A stretch of 64,000 nt of DNA from Cryptoclostridium sp964637365 (GTDB lineage: Bacteria > Bacillota > Dehalobacteriia > UBA7702). The notes below the pieces were generated by a model, which did not search any database, was not told the DNA's origin, and saw only the letters and a list, made by a program, of their open reading frames with translations. The stretch spans positions 1-64,000 of the forward strand of contig CAZWWH010000007.1 of assembly GCA_964637365.1 (NCBI GenBank), in the 5' to 3' direction. The first letter of the stretch is position 1; each line of letters opens with the position of its first letter. Below are positions 9,119 through 17,181 of this stretch, in pieces. Made by a program: the position numbers and the translations under genes.

Positions 9119-9484
9119 TTATTCTTCGCTGTAATCCGGCGGGTTGATGGCTGCGGCTCCGGTATCTCTGGTGCGGATCCGAATGACATTATCCAAATCA
9201 TAAACGAAAATTTTACCGTCGCCGAGATTTCCGGTATAAGCGGAATCAATGATGGCGTCGATAGTCTTCTGGGCCCATTCATCGGTGGATACCACAATCT
9301 CAAATTTAATTTTTGCTACCAAATGAATGTCAACATGCTGACCGCGAACCACTTCCGTTAAACCATGTTGGGCTCCGCAGCCCATAACCTGATAAATAGT
9401 GATGCCGTTGACGTCAATATTATTTAGCGCTTCTTTGACGTCCTCCATTTTTTCGGGACGTACAATGGCTTCAATTTTCTTCAT
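9119..9484 (-). CDS. glnB: PII nitrogen signal protein
   Basis: A 121-residue PII trimer subunit that senses 2-oxoglutarate and ATP/ADP and typically plugs AmtB. The fold signatures are clear: N-terminal MKKIEAIVRP, T-loop 37-55 and B-loop region TGNLGDGKIFV. Aligned by length to E. coli GlnB, Tyr51, the uridylylation site, is Val, Tyr46 is also Val and position 49 is Gln, so neither the enterobacterial nor the cyanobacterial modification site exists. It lies 26 nt after amt with its own AAAGGA site and is cotranscribed with it. Confidence 0.93.
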   Translation of the reverse strand: MKKIEAIVRPEKMEDVKEALNNIDVNGITIYQVMGCGAQHGLTEVVRGQHVDIHLVAKIKFEIVVSTDEWAQKTIDAIIDSAYTGNLGDGKIFVYDLDNVIRIRTRDTGAAAINPPDYSEE

Positions 9485-9510
9485 AATTCAAAATCCTTTC
9501 TGCAAACGAA

Positions 9511-10743
9511 TTAATCCAAACCATTAAAAGAAGGATAAGCCGATTCGCCATGTTCGGTGTAGTCGAGGCCAAGCTGTTCTTCCTTGGTGGTGACGCGCAG
9601 GGGAGAAATGAGCCGTACCAGGCCTAAGCAAATTAGAGTACCTACCGTCGCCACAGCAATGGTTATTACAATGCTGATTATCTGGGCCACAAAAAGCTCA
9701 GTGTCTCCAAAAAAGAGACCATTCCATTGCGCCACATCATTGATGGATGTTTGGGCAAATAGCCCTGTGGCAATGCCTCCCCAAATACCGCCGATCCCGT
9801 GGCAGCCAAAAGCATCAAGGGCATCGTCATAGCCAAAGCGTTTTTTGATGACAGTAACGCAGAAATAGCAGATGGGGCTGGCCACAGCGCCAATGATGAA
9901 CGAGGACCAAACAGGTACAAACCCTGCGCCGGGAGTAATCGCTACCAAACCGATGACAAAGCCGGTGAGAGCCCCGACGACTGTGGGCTTTTTCTCTTTG
10001 ATAACATCAATCAACATCCATGAAAGCATAGCGCAAGCAGCCGAAGTGTTTGTGGTGATGAAAGCATGAGCGGCCAAACCATTGGCGGCCAAAGCGCTAC
10101 CACCGTTGAAGCCGAACCAGCCAAACCAAAGCAATGCGGCTCCCAGGAAAATAAAGGGGATATTGTGAGGCTTATATTGGACGCTTTTCCGCTTCCCGAT
10201 GACGATAGCCGCTACCAGACCGCTGACACCGGAGCTAATATGTACCACATTACCGCCGGCAAAGTCCACGGAACCCAGTTCCGCCAAAAAACCGCCGGAG
10301 CCCCATACCATGTGGGCCATGGGATAGTATACTAAAAACGACCAAAAAATGATAAAGAAAAATAACGCCTTGAATTTCATCCTGCCCGCTAAAGCCCCGG
10401 TAATTAATGCCGGGGTAAGAATTGCGAACATCATTTGAAACGCGGCAAAGACCAAATGGGGGATGGTGTCCGCATAGGGACCTGCTTCCCAGCCCACGTC
10501 ATTAAAAGCCAGCCAGTCAAGATTTCCGATGACTCCGGCGGTATTGCCGCTGAAGGACAGGGAATAGCCAATCAGGACCCACAACACCGATGCGACCCCC
10601 ATAATAAATAGAGACGACATCATTGTGTTAAGGACATTTTTACGACGCACTAAGCCGCCATAGAAGAAAGCGAGCCCTGGCGTCATAAGCATTACAAAGG
10701 TTGTGCAGATTAGCATAAATGCAGTGTCTCCTGGGTTAATCAT
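9511..10743 (-). CDS. amt: Ammonium transporter
   Basis: A 410-residue Amt/Mep/Rh channel with about 11 membrane helices. It carries the twin-histidine pore residues in VVHISSG and GCHGIGGIWG, and the family segment FFYGGLVRRKN. It starts at an ATG with a GGAGTG site and precedes glnB, the conserved pair in which PII controls the channel. The C-terminal tail ends in a short acidic/aromatic stretch. Transcription starts from the promoter at 10826-10854 and passes a leader hairpin. Confidence 0.95.
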   Translation of the reverse strand: MINPGDTAFMLICTTFVMLMTPGLAFFYGGLVRRKNVLNTMMSSLFIMGVASVLWVLIGYSLSFSGNTAGVIGNLDWLAFNDVGWEAGPYADTIPHLVFAAFQMMFAILTPALITGALAGRMKFKALFFFIIFWSFLVYYPMAHMVWGSGGFLAELGSVDFAGGNVVHISSGVSGLVAAIVIGKRKSVQYKPHNIPFIFLGAALLWFGWFGFNGGSALAANGLAAHAFITTNTSAACAMLSWMLIDVIKEKKPTVVGALTGFVIGLVAITPGAGFVPVWSSFIIGAVASPICYFCVTVIKKRFGYDDALDAFGCHGIGGIWGGIATGLFAQTSINDVAQWNGLFFGDTELFVAQIISIVITIAVATVGTLICLGLVRLISPLRVTTKEEQLGLDYTEHGESAYPSFNGLD

Positions 10744-10757
10744 TGTTCCTCACTCCT

Positions 10758-10817
10758 TAAATAAAATAAAAAAACGAAGATGTTTCTGAGCCAGACCAAC
10801 TCAAGAACATCTTCGTT
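10758..10817 (-). promoter_or_regulatory. Terminator-like 5' leader hairpin of amt-glnB (attenuator candidate)
   Basis: On the minus strand, a 12-bp perfect stem (10817-10806 with 10784-10773), an inner 4-bp stem (TGAG/CTCA) and a U-rich tract (10774-10758) lie between the promoter and the ribosome binding site. The predicted transcription start (about 10819) is directly at the base of the hairpin. This is the architecture of a conditional terminator; ANTAR-type antitermination is known for some nitrogen genes in Bacillota, but no such regulator is in this window. Confidence 0.7.
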
Positions 10818-10825
10818 CATGAAGT

Positions 10826-10854
10826 ATTATAGCAAAGGAAATGAGATTTGGCAA
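10826..10854 (-). promoter_or_regulatory. sigma-A promoter of amt-glnB
   Basis: On the minus strand TTGCCA (10854-10849), 17-nt spacer and TATAAT (10831-10826). It is the only good promoter match upstream of amt. Confidence 0.82.
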
Positions 10855-10860
10855 GAGTTT

Positions 10861-11048
10861 TTTTAGAGAAAATGTCCATTTTTCATTGCTCCCTTGATGG
10901 ACTGGCCTTTTTTCATTGGGGGAAGAAAGGAAAAACGCTTTAGGAGAATGGGGCGTTTCAGTGATAATTACGGTAAAAATTTATGAAGACGGAAGGCAAA
11001 AAACATGATGTAGCAGCAATGATATTGCATAGATGGACATCCATTAAG
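10861..11048. other. Intergenic region between divergent amt and GH25 gene
   Basis: About 190 bases between the two divergent promoters. I see only a weak inverted repeat (AAACGC...GCGTTT near 10925-10950) with no T-run and no supportable reading frame. Confidence 0.4.
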
Positions 11049-11077
11049 TTGACAAATGTCTACAGCCATCGTATACT
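11049..11077 (+). promoter_or_regulatory. sigma-A promoter of the GH25-SLH gene
   Basis: TTGACA (11049-11054), 17-nt spacer and TATACT (11072-11077). Predicted transcription start near 11084, about 60 nt before the chosen start codon. Confidence 0.85.
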
Positions 11078-11142
11078 TTAACATATTAACTGTGTGAGAG
11101 ATGATGAAAAGCTGTGTGTTATATCAAAAGAAAGGAATCTCT

Positions 11143-12546
11143 ATGAAAAAAATCATCTTTGTTGCAATGTTATCTTTGATGTTACTTGTCTTTTCCCTTC
11201 CGGCCGTGGCTGCAAATGATGACCCCGGAGAAGGACGTTTGTCCTCCGGTGCTTCTCCTGAATTCTATGAAAGCCCGATTGCTGCGTCTTCCGCAGATGA
11301 TGTGATACTTTCCTATTATACCTATCGAAGCCCCTTGACAGGACTTTCCTATACCTTGCGTCAGGGCGGAGAGGTTTTAAACGGCATTGATGTTTCCGTA
11401 TATCAAGAAACCATTGACTGGAAGAAAGTCAAAAATGCTGGTGTGGATTTCGTCATCATTCGTTGTGCCGGCCGGGGCTATGGAGCCGAAGGCAATATCT
11501 TTGATGATGATAATTTTGCAAAGAATATCAAAGGCGCTTCGGAGGCTGGTCTTGATGTGGGCGTTTACTTCTTCTCCCAAGCCATTACGAAAGAAGAGGC
11601 TGTGGAGGAAGCAGAACATATGTTGGAGCTTGTCAAGGGGTATGATGTGACCCTTCCCTTGGTCATGGATTATGAATATTCTCCCAGTAGCACATCAGGT
11701 CGTTTGTATAATGCGAAACTCAGCAAAAGCGAAGCCACCGCTGTATGCAGAGCTTTTTGTGAACGGATTAAAGCGGCAGGCTATGAATCAATGGTATACG
11801 CCAATAAAAGTATGTTGACCGATCATATTAATGGCAAAGAGTTGGGTAAGGATTATAAAATTTGGCTTGCCAATTACACCACAGATACCACCTATGATGG
11901 ATCCTATCAATTTTGGCAGTATTCCGAAACCGGCACGGTTGACGGTATCAATGGCAGGGTGGATTGTAATTTCCTTTTCTATGATGATGGAATCGTTTTG
12001 CCCTTCCAGGATGTAAGAAATAGCGACTGGTTTTATTCTGACGTTAAATATGTTTACGAAAATAAGATCATGAACGGTGTGGCAGCATCCTATTTTGCCC
12101 CTAAAGACAAAATGGAGCGTTCTATGGTAGCCACAATACTTTATCGTATGTCGAAAGCTCCGGCGCCGACTTATCAAAACGTTTTTTCCGACGTACCGGA
12201 TGGGCAGTGGTTTACAGAAGGCATTGTGTGGTCGTATCAGAACGGCGTAGTGGATGGCTATGGCAACGGAATTTTTGGCCCCAATGATTCCATCTCCAGA
12301 GAGCAATTTGCCACGATGCTTTACCGTTATGCTAAATTCTGTGGCTATGATACTTCTTCATCTGCTTCTTTGAGTCAGTTTAAGGATGCCGGTTCCATTT
12401 CTCAATATGCTCTTAATGCTATGAAATGGGCCGTTGCCAAAGGATATATCAATGGCACCAGCTCCACGCTCTTGGAACCCAACGGCACTGCCACACGTGC
12501 TCAGTGCGCAGCTATGATGACTCGCTTTATGAAGGCGAATTTGTAA
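11143..12546 (+). CDS. Secreted GH25 muramidase with three SLH domains
   Basis: A 467-residue surface protein. The start at ATG 11143 gives a canonical signal peptide (MKKIIF..., cleavage after PAVAA) and has AAAGGAA just upstream; the longer reading from 11101 lacks both. A GH25 lysozyme domain spans about residues 75-280, with G-I-D-V-S at its start and MDYEYS containing acidic catalytic residues. Three SLH modules follow (F-Q-D-V, F-S-D-V and F-K-D-A starts), which in this family bind pyruvylated secondary cell-wall polymer. It probably remodels peptidoglycan while held on the envelope. It is a single-gene unit with its own promoter and terminator. Confidence 0.9.
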   Translation: MKKIIFVAMLSLMLLVFSLPAVAANDDPGEGRLSSGASPEFYESPIAASSADDVILSYYTYRSPLTGLSYTLRQGGEVLNGIDVSVYQETIDWKKVKNAGVDFVIIRCAGRGYGAEGNIFDDDNFAKNIKGASEAGLDVGVYFFSQAITKEEAVEEAEHMLELVKGYDVTLPLVMDYEYSPSSTSGRLYNAKLSKSEATAVCRAFCERIKAAGYESMVYANKSMLTDHINGKELGKDYKIWLANYTTDTTYDGSYQFWQYSETGTVDGINGRVDCNFLFYDDGIVLPFQDVRNSDWFYSDVKYVYENKIMNGVAASYFAPKDKMERSMVATILYRMSKAPAPTYQNVFSDVPDGQWFTEGIVWSYQNGVVDGYGNGIFGPNDSISREQFATMLYRYAKFCGYDTSSSASLSQFKDAGSISQYALNAMKWAVAKGYINGTSSTLLEPNGTATRAQCAAMMTRFMKANL

Positions 12547-12574
12547 CCGTGACTGAATGAATTTAAATCAATCT

Positions 12575-12604
12575 GAAGCCCTTGCATTGGCAGGGGCTTC
12601 TTTT
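12575..12604 (+). terminator. Rho-independent terminator
   Basis: An 11-bp stem (12575-12585 with 12590-12600, one G-T pair) with a tetraloop and a short T-run. It lies after the GH25 gene and only 18 nt before the next start codon, so some read-through into the HAD gene is likely. Confidence 0.75.
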
Positions 12605-12621
12605 GGCAAGGAGAGTTTTTT

Positions 12622-13266
12622 ATGAAATTTACTGCCGCGATTTTTGATTTGGATGGTACGTTATTAAACACTTTGGCGGATTTAACAGATGCGGTCAACT
12701 ATGCATTAACGCAAAGAAAATATCCTGTCCGTACCATGGAAGAGGTTCGCAGCTTTATCGGCAACGGTGTGGAAATGTTGATGCGCCGTGCCGTTCCCAA
12801 GGAGACTGGTGAGCAGGAAATGTTGGCTGCCTTATCTGTTTTTCGGGCGTATTATCGCACCCATACCAGGGTCAAGACAAAACCTTATGACGGCATTATG
12901 GAAACTGTGACCCTGTTGAAACAGCGCGATATACCCATGGCTGTGGTGTCCAATAAATCCCATCGAGAGACAGAAGCCCTGATTCGGGAAATCTTTGGCG
13001 GCATTTTTCAGAAAGCCTTGGGGAGTCTGACCGATATTCCCAAAAAGCCCGCTCCTAACGGCGTTTTGCGCGTTCTGAAAGAAATGGATTTATCGCCGAA
13101 GGATACCGTTTATATCGGCGATTCCGAGGTGGATGTTGAAACAGCCCACAACGCGGGGCTGTTATGCCTTGGCGTTAGCTGGGGGTACCGTGGACGCGAG
13201 GCTTTGGCAGCAGCGAGAGCTGACGCCATTGTGGATACGCCTCAAGGATTGTTGAACTATTTCTAA
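12622..13266 (+). CDS. HAD-family phosphatase (Gph/PpaX-like)
   Basis: A 214-residue haloacid dehalogenase phosphatase. Motif I is FDLDGTLLNT (residues 8-17), followed by a helical cap, motif II VVSNK, the motif III Lys in KKPAP and motif IV YIGDSEVDVETA. The closest named families are phosphoglycolate phosphatase and pyrophosphatase PpaX; I cannot separate these by sequence. AAGGAGAG precedes the ATG. No promoter of its own is visible apart from read-through of the preceding terminator. Confidence 0.85.
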   Translation: MKFTAAIFDLDGTLLNTLADLTDAVNYALTQRKYPVRTMEEVRSFIGNGVEMLMRRAVPKETGEQEMLAALSVFRAYYRTHTRVKTKPYDGIMETVTLLKQRDIPMAVVSNKSHRETEALIREIFGGIFQKALGSLTDIPKKPAPNGVLRVLKEMDLSPKDTVYIGDSEVDVETAHNAGLLCLGVSWGYRGREALAAARADAIVDTPQGLLNYF

Positions 13267-13304
13267 AAACAAATGAGTTTGTTGATTGATGCAAAAGAAC
13301 ATCG

Positions 13305-13333
13305 TTTACAAGGCTTGGTAAAAGGAGTACAAT
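13305..13333 (+). promoter_or_regulatory. sigma-A promoter of the EamA transporter gene
   Basis: TTTACA (13305-13310), 17-nt spacer, TACAAT (13328-13333), about 27 nt upstream of the start codon. Confidence 0.65.
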
Positions 13334-13365
13334 GGAAACGATTTTGATGGTAGGAGGCGTTTGTT

Positions 13366-14235
13366 ATGAAGAGCAGTAGCAAAGGTGCGCTTATCGTGCT
13401 GTTTTCCAGTGTTCTTTACGCAATCATCAGCACAATTTCCAAAGCATTGTTAAATGACGGATTGTCCGCATTAGGGGTACTTGGATTGCGGTATATCGGG
13501 GCTGTGTTGATTTTTGGGCTGATTTTGTTGTTTTGGAATCGTAAACTGTTCCGTATTGAAAAAAAAGATTGGCCCGCATTGCTGCTTTTGAGTATTTGTC
13601 TTTTCACCAATGCCACCGGTTATAATGTCAGCATGAAGTTTCTTGATATGTCCATTGCCGTGGTTCTGCTATATACTTATCCTGCTATGGTGGCTGTGGC
13701 TTCGGTCTTTATGTTTCATAACCGCATTTCTTGCAATATCGTTATTGCTTTGTTACTGACCTTTGGTGGAATGCTGCTGACTCTGAATCTTTTTACCGCA
13801 GATATTGGAGAAATTTCTGTTTTAGGAATTATTTTGGTGTTGCTTGGCTCCGCAGGCTCTGCCGCATATGTTTTAGTGGCGAAAAAATTAACGAAAAAAT
13901 ATCATTCTCTGACTTTGAACTTTTACACGTTTCTATTTACCTCTCTTTGTTTAGGAGCTTGTTTCCCTTTCGTCGATATTGGGGCGTCGCTCTCGACTTT
14001 GGATATGTGCGGCATTATCCTAACGGCTTTTGTGGTTGCCGGCGCGTTTTTCTGTTATACTTTGGGAATCAAATATCTTCTCCCCAGTAAGGCTGCGATC
14101 ATATGTTCTTCGGAACCCGCCTTTGGTATTATTTTTGCGGCAGTGCTGTTGGGAGAAACGATTACTTTGAGTCAGGGCCTAGGTGCAATATTGGTGATTT
14201 CCGCTATTGTTATTTTACAATTTAATAAAGAATAA
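13366..14235 (+). CDS. EamA/DMT-superfamily transporter
   Basis: A 289-residue membrane protein made of two EamA repeats, about ten helices in total, beginning KGALIVLFSSVLYA and ending with the typical S-E-P-A-F-G-I-I-F-A...G-E region of the second repeat. Members of the drug/metabolite transporter family export amino acids, nucleotides or other small metabolites; the substrate cannot be predicted. AGGAGG sits 8 nt upstream of the ATG. It has its own promoter and terminator and is not part of the fatty-acid operon that follows. Confidence 0.88.
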   Translation: MKSSSKGALIVLFSSVLYAIISTISKALLNDGLSALGVLGLRYIGAVLIFGLILLFWNRKLFRIEKKDWPALLLLSICLFTNATGYNVSMKFLDMSIAVVLLYTYPAMVAVASVFMFHNRISCNIVIALLLTFGGMLLTLNLFTADIGEISVLGIILVLLGSAGSAAYVLVAKKLTKKYHSLTLNFYTFLFTSLCLGACFPFVDIGASLSTLDMCGIILTAFVVAGAFFCYTLGIKYLLPSKAAIICSSEPAFGIIFAAVLLGETITLSQGLGAILVISAIVILQFNKE

Positions 14236-14249
14236 TTTAAGATACTATG

Positions 14250-14276
14250 AAAACCGCCCTGTGTGGCGGTTTTTTT
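14250..14276 (+). terminator. Rho-independent terminator
   Basis: A 9-bp stem (14250-14258 with 14265-14273), 6-nt loop and T-run directly after the EamA gene. Confidence 0.92.
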
Positions 14277-14317
14277 GTGGGTAAATATCTCCATGTTAAT
14301 ATTATTTGTTCGTTTGC

Positions 14318-14346
14318 TTGACAAATAGTGGAAAATCGTCTATGAT
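14318..14346 (+). promoter_or_regulatory. Consensus sigma-A promoter of the fatty-acid operon
   Basis: TTGACA (14318-14323), 17-nt spacer, TATGAT (14341-14346). It drives the MarR-type regulator and probably the whole fab-acc cluster. Confidence 0.88.
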
Positions 14347-14358
14347 ACTATGGATATT

Positions 14359-14373
14359 TAGTTTATCTAACTA
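14359..14373. promoter_or_regulatory. Candidate operator of the FabT-like regulator
   Basis: The palindrome TAGTT-N5-AACTA lies a few bases after the predicted transcription start of the regulator gene, where a bound repressor would block transcription. FabT in streptococci binds a palindromic AT-rich box in fab promoters; autoregulation here is inferred from position only. Confidence 0.5.
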
Positions 14374-14418
14374 TTTTTATTGAGTTACAAAGAAAACAGC
14401 AGGAAGGGAGTATGCTCC

Positions 14419-14889
14419 TTGGATTCTTTCGCTTTGGCGCTGAACGATATTTTGGTGGAGGCCTATCACAATATTCTCCACTGTGAGGAAGAGGCTTTGC
14501 GGCAAAATGCAAAAACAGCACTGTCCATTAATGAAATCCATTTGATTGACTGCGTCAGTAAGCATAATGGGGAAGGGCGTACTGTCAGCCAGTTGGCCGG
14601 CGACTTGAGCATTTCCCGCCCCTCCGCCACGGTAGCTGTGACGAAGCTGGTGAAAAAAGGGTATTTGAAAAAGTTGAATTGTCAAAATGACGGTCGTGTG
14701 GTCCGGGTACGTCTGACCGCAGAGGGGTGCCGAATCAACGATTCCCACCATCGCTATCATTTAAAAATGGTTCAGGCTTTAACAGAAATTTTTACGGAGG
14801 AGGAAAAGCACTGTTTGATGCGAGGCATTGAAAAATTGAATCTTTTTTTTGCCCAAAAAACGCTGGATTTTTTTGTCGAGGAATCCTGA
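14419..14889 (+). CDS. MarR-family regulator (FabT-like)
   Basis: A 156-residue winged-helix regulator with the MarR pattern: dimerisation helices at both ends, recognition region S-R-P-S-A-T-V-A-V-T-K-L-V-K-K-G and a wing with R-V-V-R-V-R-L-T. The start is TTG 14419, because AAGGGAG lies 8 nt upstream; the longer reading from TTG 14380 has no site and begins only 34 nt after the -10 box. As first gene of the fab-acc cluster it is the likely equivalent of FabT, which represses the cluster with acyl-ACP as corepressor (family knowledge, not shown here). Confidence 0.85.
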   Translation: MDSFALALNDILVEAYHNILHCEEEALRQNAKTALSINEIHLIDCVSKHNGEGRTVSQLAGDLSISRPSATVAVTKLVKKGYLKKLNCQNDGRVVRVRLTAEGCRINDSHHRYHLKMVQALTEIFTEEEKHCLMRGIEKLNLFFAQKTLDFFVEES

Positions 14890-14966
14890 TATTTTTCGGA
14901 AAAAGCATTGAAAAAAGTCGAACTATTTGCAATTCCCTTTCTTTTTTGGTTGTTTTGCCAATCTTC

Positions 14967-14995
14967 TTGTATCATTAACAAAAAATTGGTAAAAT
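14967..14995 (+). promoter_or_regulatory. Internal promoter upstream of acpP
   Basis: TTGTAT (14967-14972), 17-nt spacer, TAAAAT (14990-14995). It lies in the 195-nt gap between the regulator and acpP and could give extra ACP transcription. Confidence 0.55.
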
Positions 14996-15084
14996 ATAGG
15001 ATAGCATCCCATGACTTATTGAATCGAATCCGCTTGGGCGGTTTTGATAATATATGTAATTTTAGAATATTTGGAGGAAACATC

Positions 15085-15309
15085 ATGATTTTTGAAACAG
15101 TTGTAGAAGTATTGGTAGACCATTGCGACGCAGATGCCGACAGCATCACTGAAGAAACCACCTTGGATAGCCTTGGTATTGATTCCTTGGAAACTGTGGA
15201 AATGGTAATGGAATTGGAAGACAAATTGGAAATGGATGAATTGGAAATGGAAGAAAAAGTCTCCACCGTTGGGGAATTGGTCAAATTCATCGAATCCAAA
15301 CAGAAATGA
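15085..15309 (+). CDS. acpP: Acyl carrier protein
   Basis: A 74-residue acidic carrier protein. The phosphopantetheine attachment motif is G-I-D-S-L with Ser34. I chose ATG 15085, preceded by GGAGGAA, over an upstream in-frame TTG that would add 59 residues with no family similarity. It carries the growing acyl chain for all enzymes encoded downstream. The protein is unusually rich in E-L-E-x-E repeats between residues 40 and 58. Confidence 0.95.
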   Translation: MIFETVVEVLVDHCDADADSITEETTLDSLGIDSLETVEMVMELEDKLEMDELEMEEKVSTVGELVKFIESKQK

Positions 15310-15325
15310 TAATTAGGAAAGGCTT

Positions 15326-16273
15326 ATGATTAAAACAGAAATCTGTGATTTATTGGGCATTGAATACCCCATTTTTCAAGGGGGCATGGCCTGGATCGCC
15401 GATGGAAATCTGGCTGCCGCCGTGTCTAACGGCGGTGGTCTCGGTATCATTTCTGCCATGAATGCCGACGCCGCCTTTGTGCGGGAACAAATCAAGGTGG
15501 CTCGTTCCCTTACGGACAAACCCTTTGGGGTTAACGTAATGCTGATGAGTCCCTATGTGAATGAAGTTGCCGCCATTTTGTCTGAGGAAAAAGTCCCTGT
15601 GGTCACTACCGGGGCGGGCAGCCCCAGTAAATATATGAAAGCTTGGCAAGAAGCGGGAATCAAAGTCATTCCCGTGGTGGCCTCTGTGGCATTGGCCAAA
15701 ATGATGACCCGTGCCGGAGCTTCCGCCATCATTGCCGAAGGGGGAGAATCCGGGGGCCATGTCGGGGACCTTACTACTATGGCCTTGGTTCCACAAATTT
15801 GCGACGTTACGGATTTGCCCGTGATCGCCGCCGGCGGTATTGCCGACGGCCGTGGTGTCGCCGCCTCTTTTATGCTGGGGGCCGTTGGCGTCCAGCTGGG
15901 TACCAGATTCCTCACGGCTTTGGAATGCGGCGTTCATCAGAATTATAAAAATAAGGTGTTGAAGGCCAAAGATATTGATACCATTACCACGGGCCGCCGT
16001 TTGGGCCATCCTGTGCGGAGTTTGAAAACACCGTTCTCTCGGCAATACGCCAAATTGGAATACGATTCCTCTGTGTCCGATGAAGAATTGGAAGCCATGG
16101 CTTCGGGGGCTTTGCGTTTGGCCGCAATGGAAGGCGATGAAGCCAAAGGCTGCTTCTTGGCGGGGCAAATCGCTGCCATGGTAAAAAAAGAACAGCCCGC
16201 TGCTGAAATCATTCGTGAGATTTTTGAAGAAGCTGAAACTGTTTTGAATGGAGCTGCAAAATGGGTAAAATAG
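15326..16273 (+). CDS. fabK: Enoyl-ACP reductase II (FMN-dependent)
   Basis: A 315-residue flavoprotein of the nitronate-monooxygenase-like TIM-barrel family. It has the start Y-P-I-F-Q-G-G-M-A-W, the G-G-E-S-G-G-H-V-G motif with the FabK active-site His, and A-A-G-G-I-A-D-G-R-G for FMN phosphate. It catalyses the last reduction of each elongation round. No fabI or fabL is in the window, so FabK appears to be the enoyl reductase of this operon, a type naturally insensitive to triclosan. Its 3' end overlaps fabD by 13 nt. Confidence 0.95.
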   Translation: MIKTEICDLLGIEYPIFQGGMAWIADGNLAAAVSNGGGLGIISAMNADAAFVREQIKVARSLTDKPFGVNVMLMSPYVNEVAAILSEEKVPVVTTGAGSPSKYMKAWQEAGIKVIPVVASVALAKMMTRAGASAIIAEGGESGGHVGDLTTMALVPQICDVTDLPVIAAGGIADGRGVAASFMLGAVGVQLGTRFLTALECGVHQNYKNKVLKAKDIDTITTGRRLGHPVRSLKTPFSRQYAKLEYDSSVSDEELEAMASGALRLAAMEGDEAKGCFLAGQIAAMVKKEQPAAEIIREIFEEAETVLNGAAKWVK

Positions 16274-17181
16274 CATTTGTTTTTTCCGGTCAGGGTGCTC
16301 AATACGTGGGGATGGGAAAGGAACTAACTGAAGTCAGCGTTGCTGCCAAGGAGGTATTCACTTTGGCGGAATCGCTGCGTCCCGGAACCATGGAGCAGTG
16401 CTTTGAAGGTACCAAGGATGAGTTAAATCGTACTGTTAATACGCAACCTTGCCTTTATTGCGCGGATTTGGCTGCTGCTGTTGCATTGCGGGAAGCAGGT
16501 ATTGTCCCCGATATGGTGGCTGGATTTTCTTTGGGAGAATTGGCTGCTTTGACCTTTGCCGGAGCGTATAGCCCAGAAGAGGGGTTCCGTCTGGTGACAA
16601 AACGAGGAGAATTGATGCAGTCTGCTGCGGAAAAGGCGGATACCGCCATGATGGCAGTGGTAAAGCTTGCCAATGAAACCGTGGAAGCTGTGTGCCAAAA
16701 CTATGAACATATCTATCCCGTGAACTATAATTGTCCCGGCCAGCTGGTGGTAGCAGGATTAAAGGAGGAAATGGTCCTCTTTAAAGCCGACATCAAAGCT
16801 GCCGGCGGCAGAGCCTTGCCTTTGCCTGTTAGCGGTGGATTTCACACGCCTTATATGGCGGAAGCTGCCGATGGACTTAAAGCCTTTATGGAGTCTGTGG
16901 AAACATGCGTCCCTACGCTCCCTGTTTATGCCAATTACAGCGCTGCGCCCTATGGTGACAATGTGAAAGAACTTTTGACTCTCCAGGTGAAGAATCCTGT
17001 CCGTTGGCAGACCATTGTGGAGGCCATGATTGTCGATGGGGTTGATACCTTCATTGAAGTAGGAGCTGGGAAAACCTTGTGTGGGTTTATTGGCAAAATT
17101 GCTCCGGACGTAACAGCATATCATGTAGAGGATCGGGTAACCTATGAAGAAACAGTGAAGGCGGTGAAAAACAATGCTTAG
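16261..17181 (+). CDS. fabD: Malonyl-CoA:ACP transacylase
   Basis: A 306-residue transacylase with FSGQGAQYVGMG at residues 6-17, the nucleophile elbow G-F-S-L-G-E (Ser about 89) and the catalytic His in V-S-G-G-F-H-T-P-Y. It moves malonyl from CoA, made by the Acc subunits in this operon, onto AcpP. It overlaps both neighbours (13 nt with fabK, 8 nt with fabG), showing tight coupling. Confidence 0.95.
   Translation: MGKIAFVFSGQGAQYVGMGKELTEVSVAAKEVFTLAESLRPGTMEQCFEGTKDELNRTVNTQPCLYCADLAAAVALREAGIVPDMVAGFSLGELAALTFAGAYSPEEGFRLVTKRGELMQSAAEKADTAMMAVVKLANETVEAVCQNYEHIYPVNYNCPGQLVVAGLKEEMVLFKADIKAAGGRALPLPVSGGFHTPYMAEAADGLKAFMESVETCVPTLPVYANYSAAPYGDNVKELLTLQVKNPVRWQTIVEAMIVDGVDTFIEVGAGKTLCGFIGKIAPDVTAYHVEDRVTYEETVKAVKNNA

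Noticed and set aside
15350..16276. A 308-codon open frame on the minus strand opposite fabK
   Set aside because: It mirrors fabK almost exactly, has low-complexity His/Gly-rich content and no ribosome binding site; fabK itself is certain.
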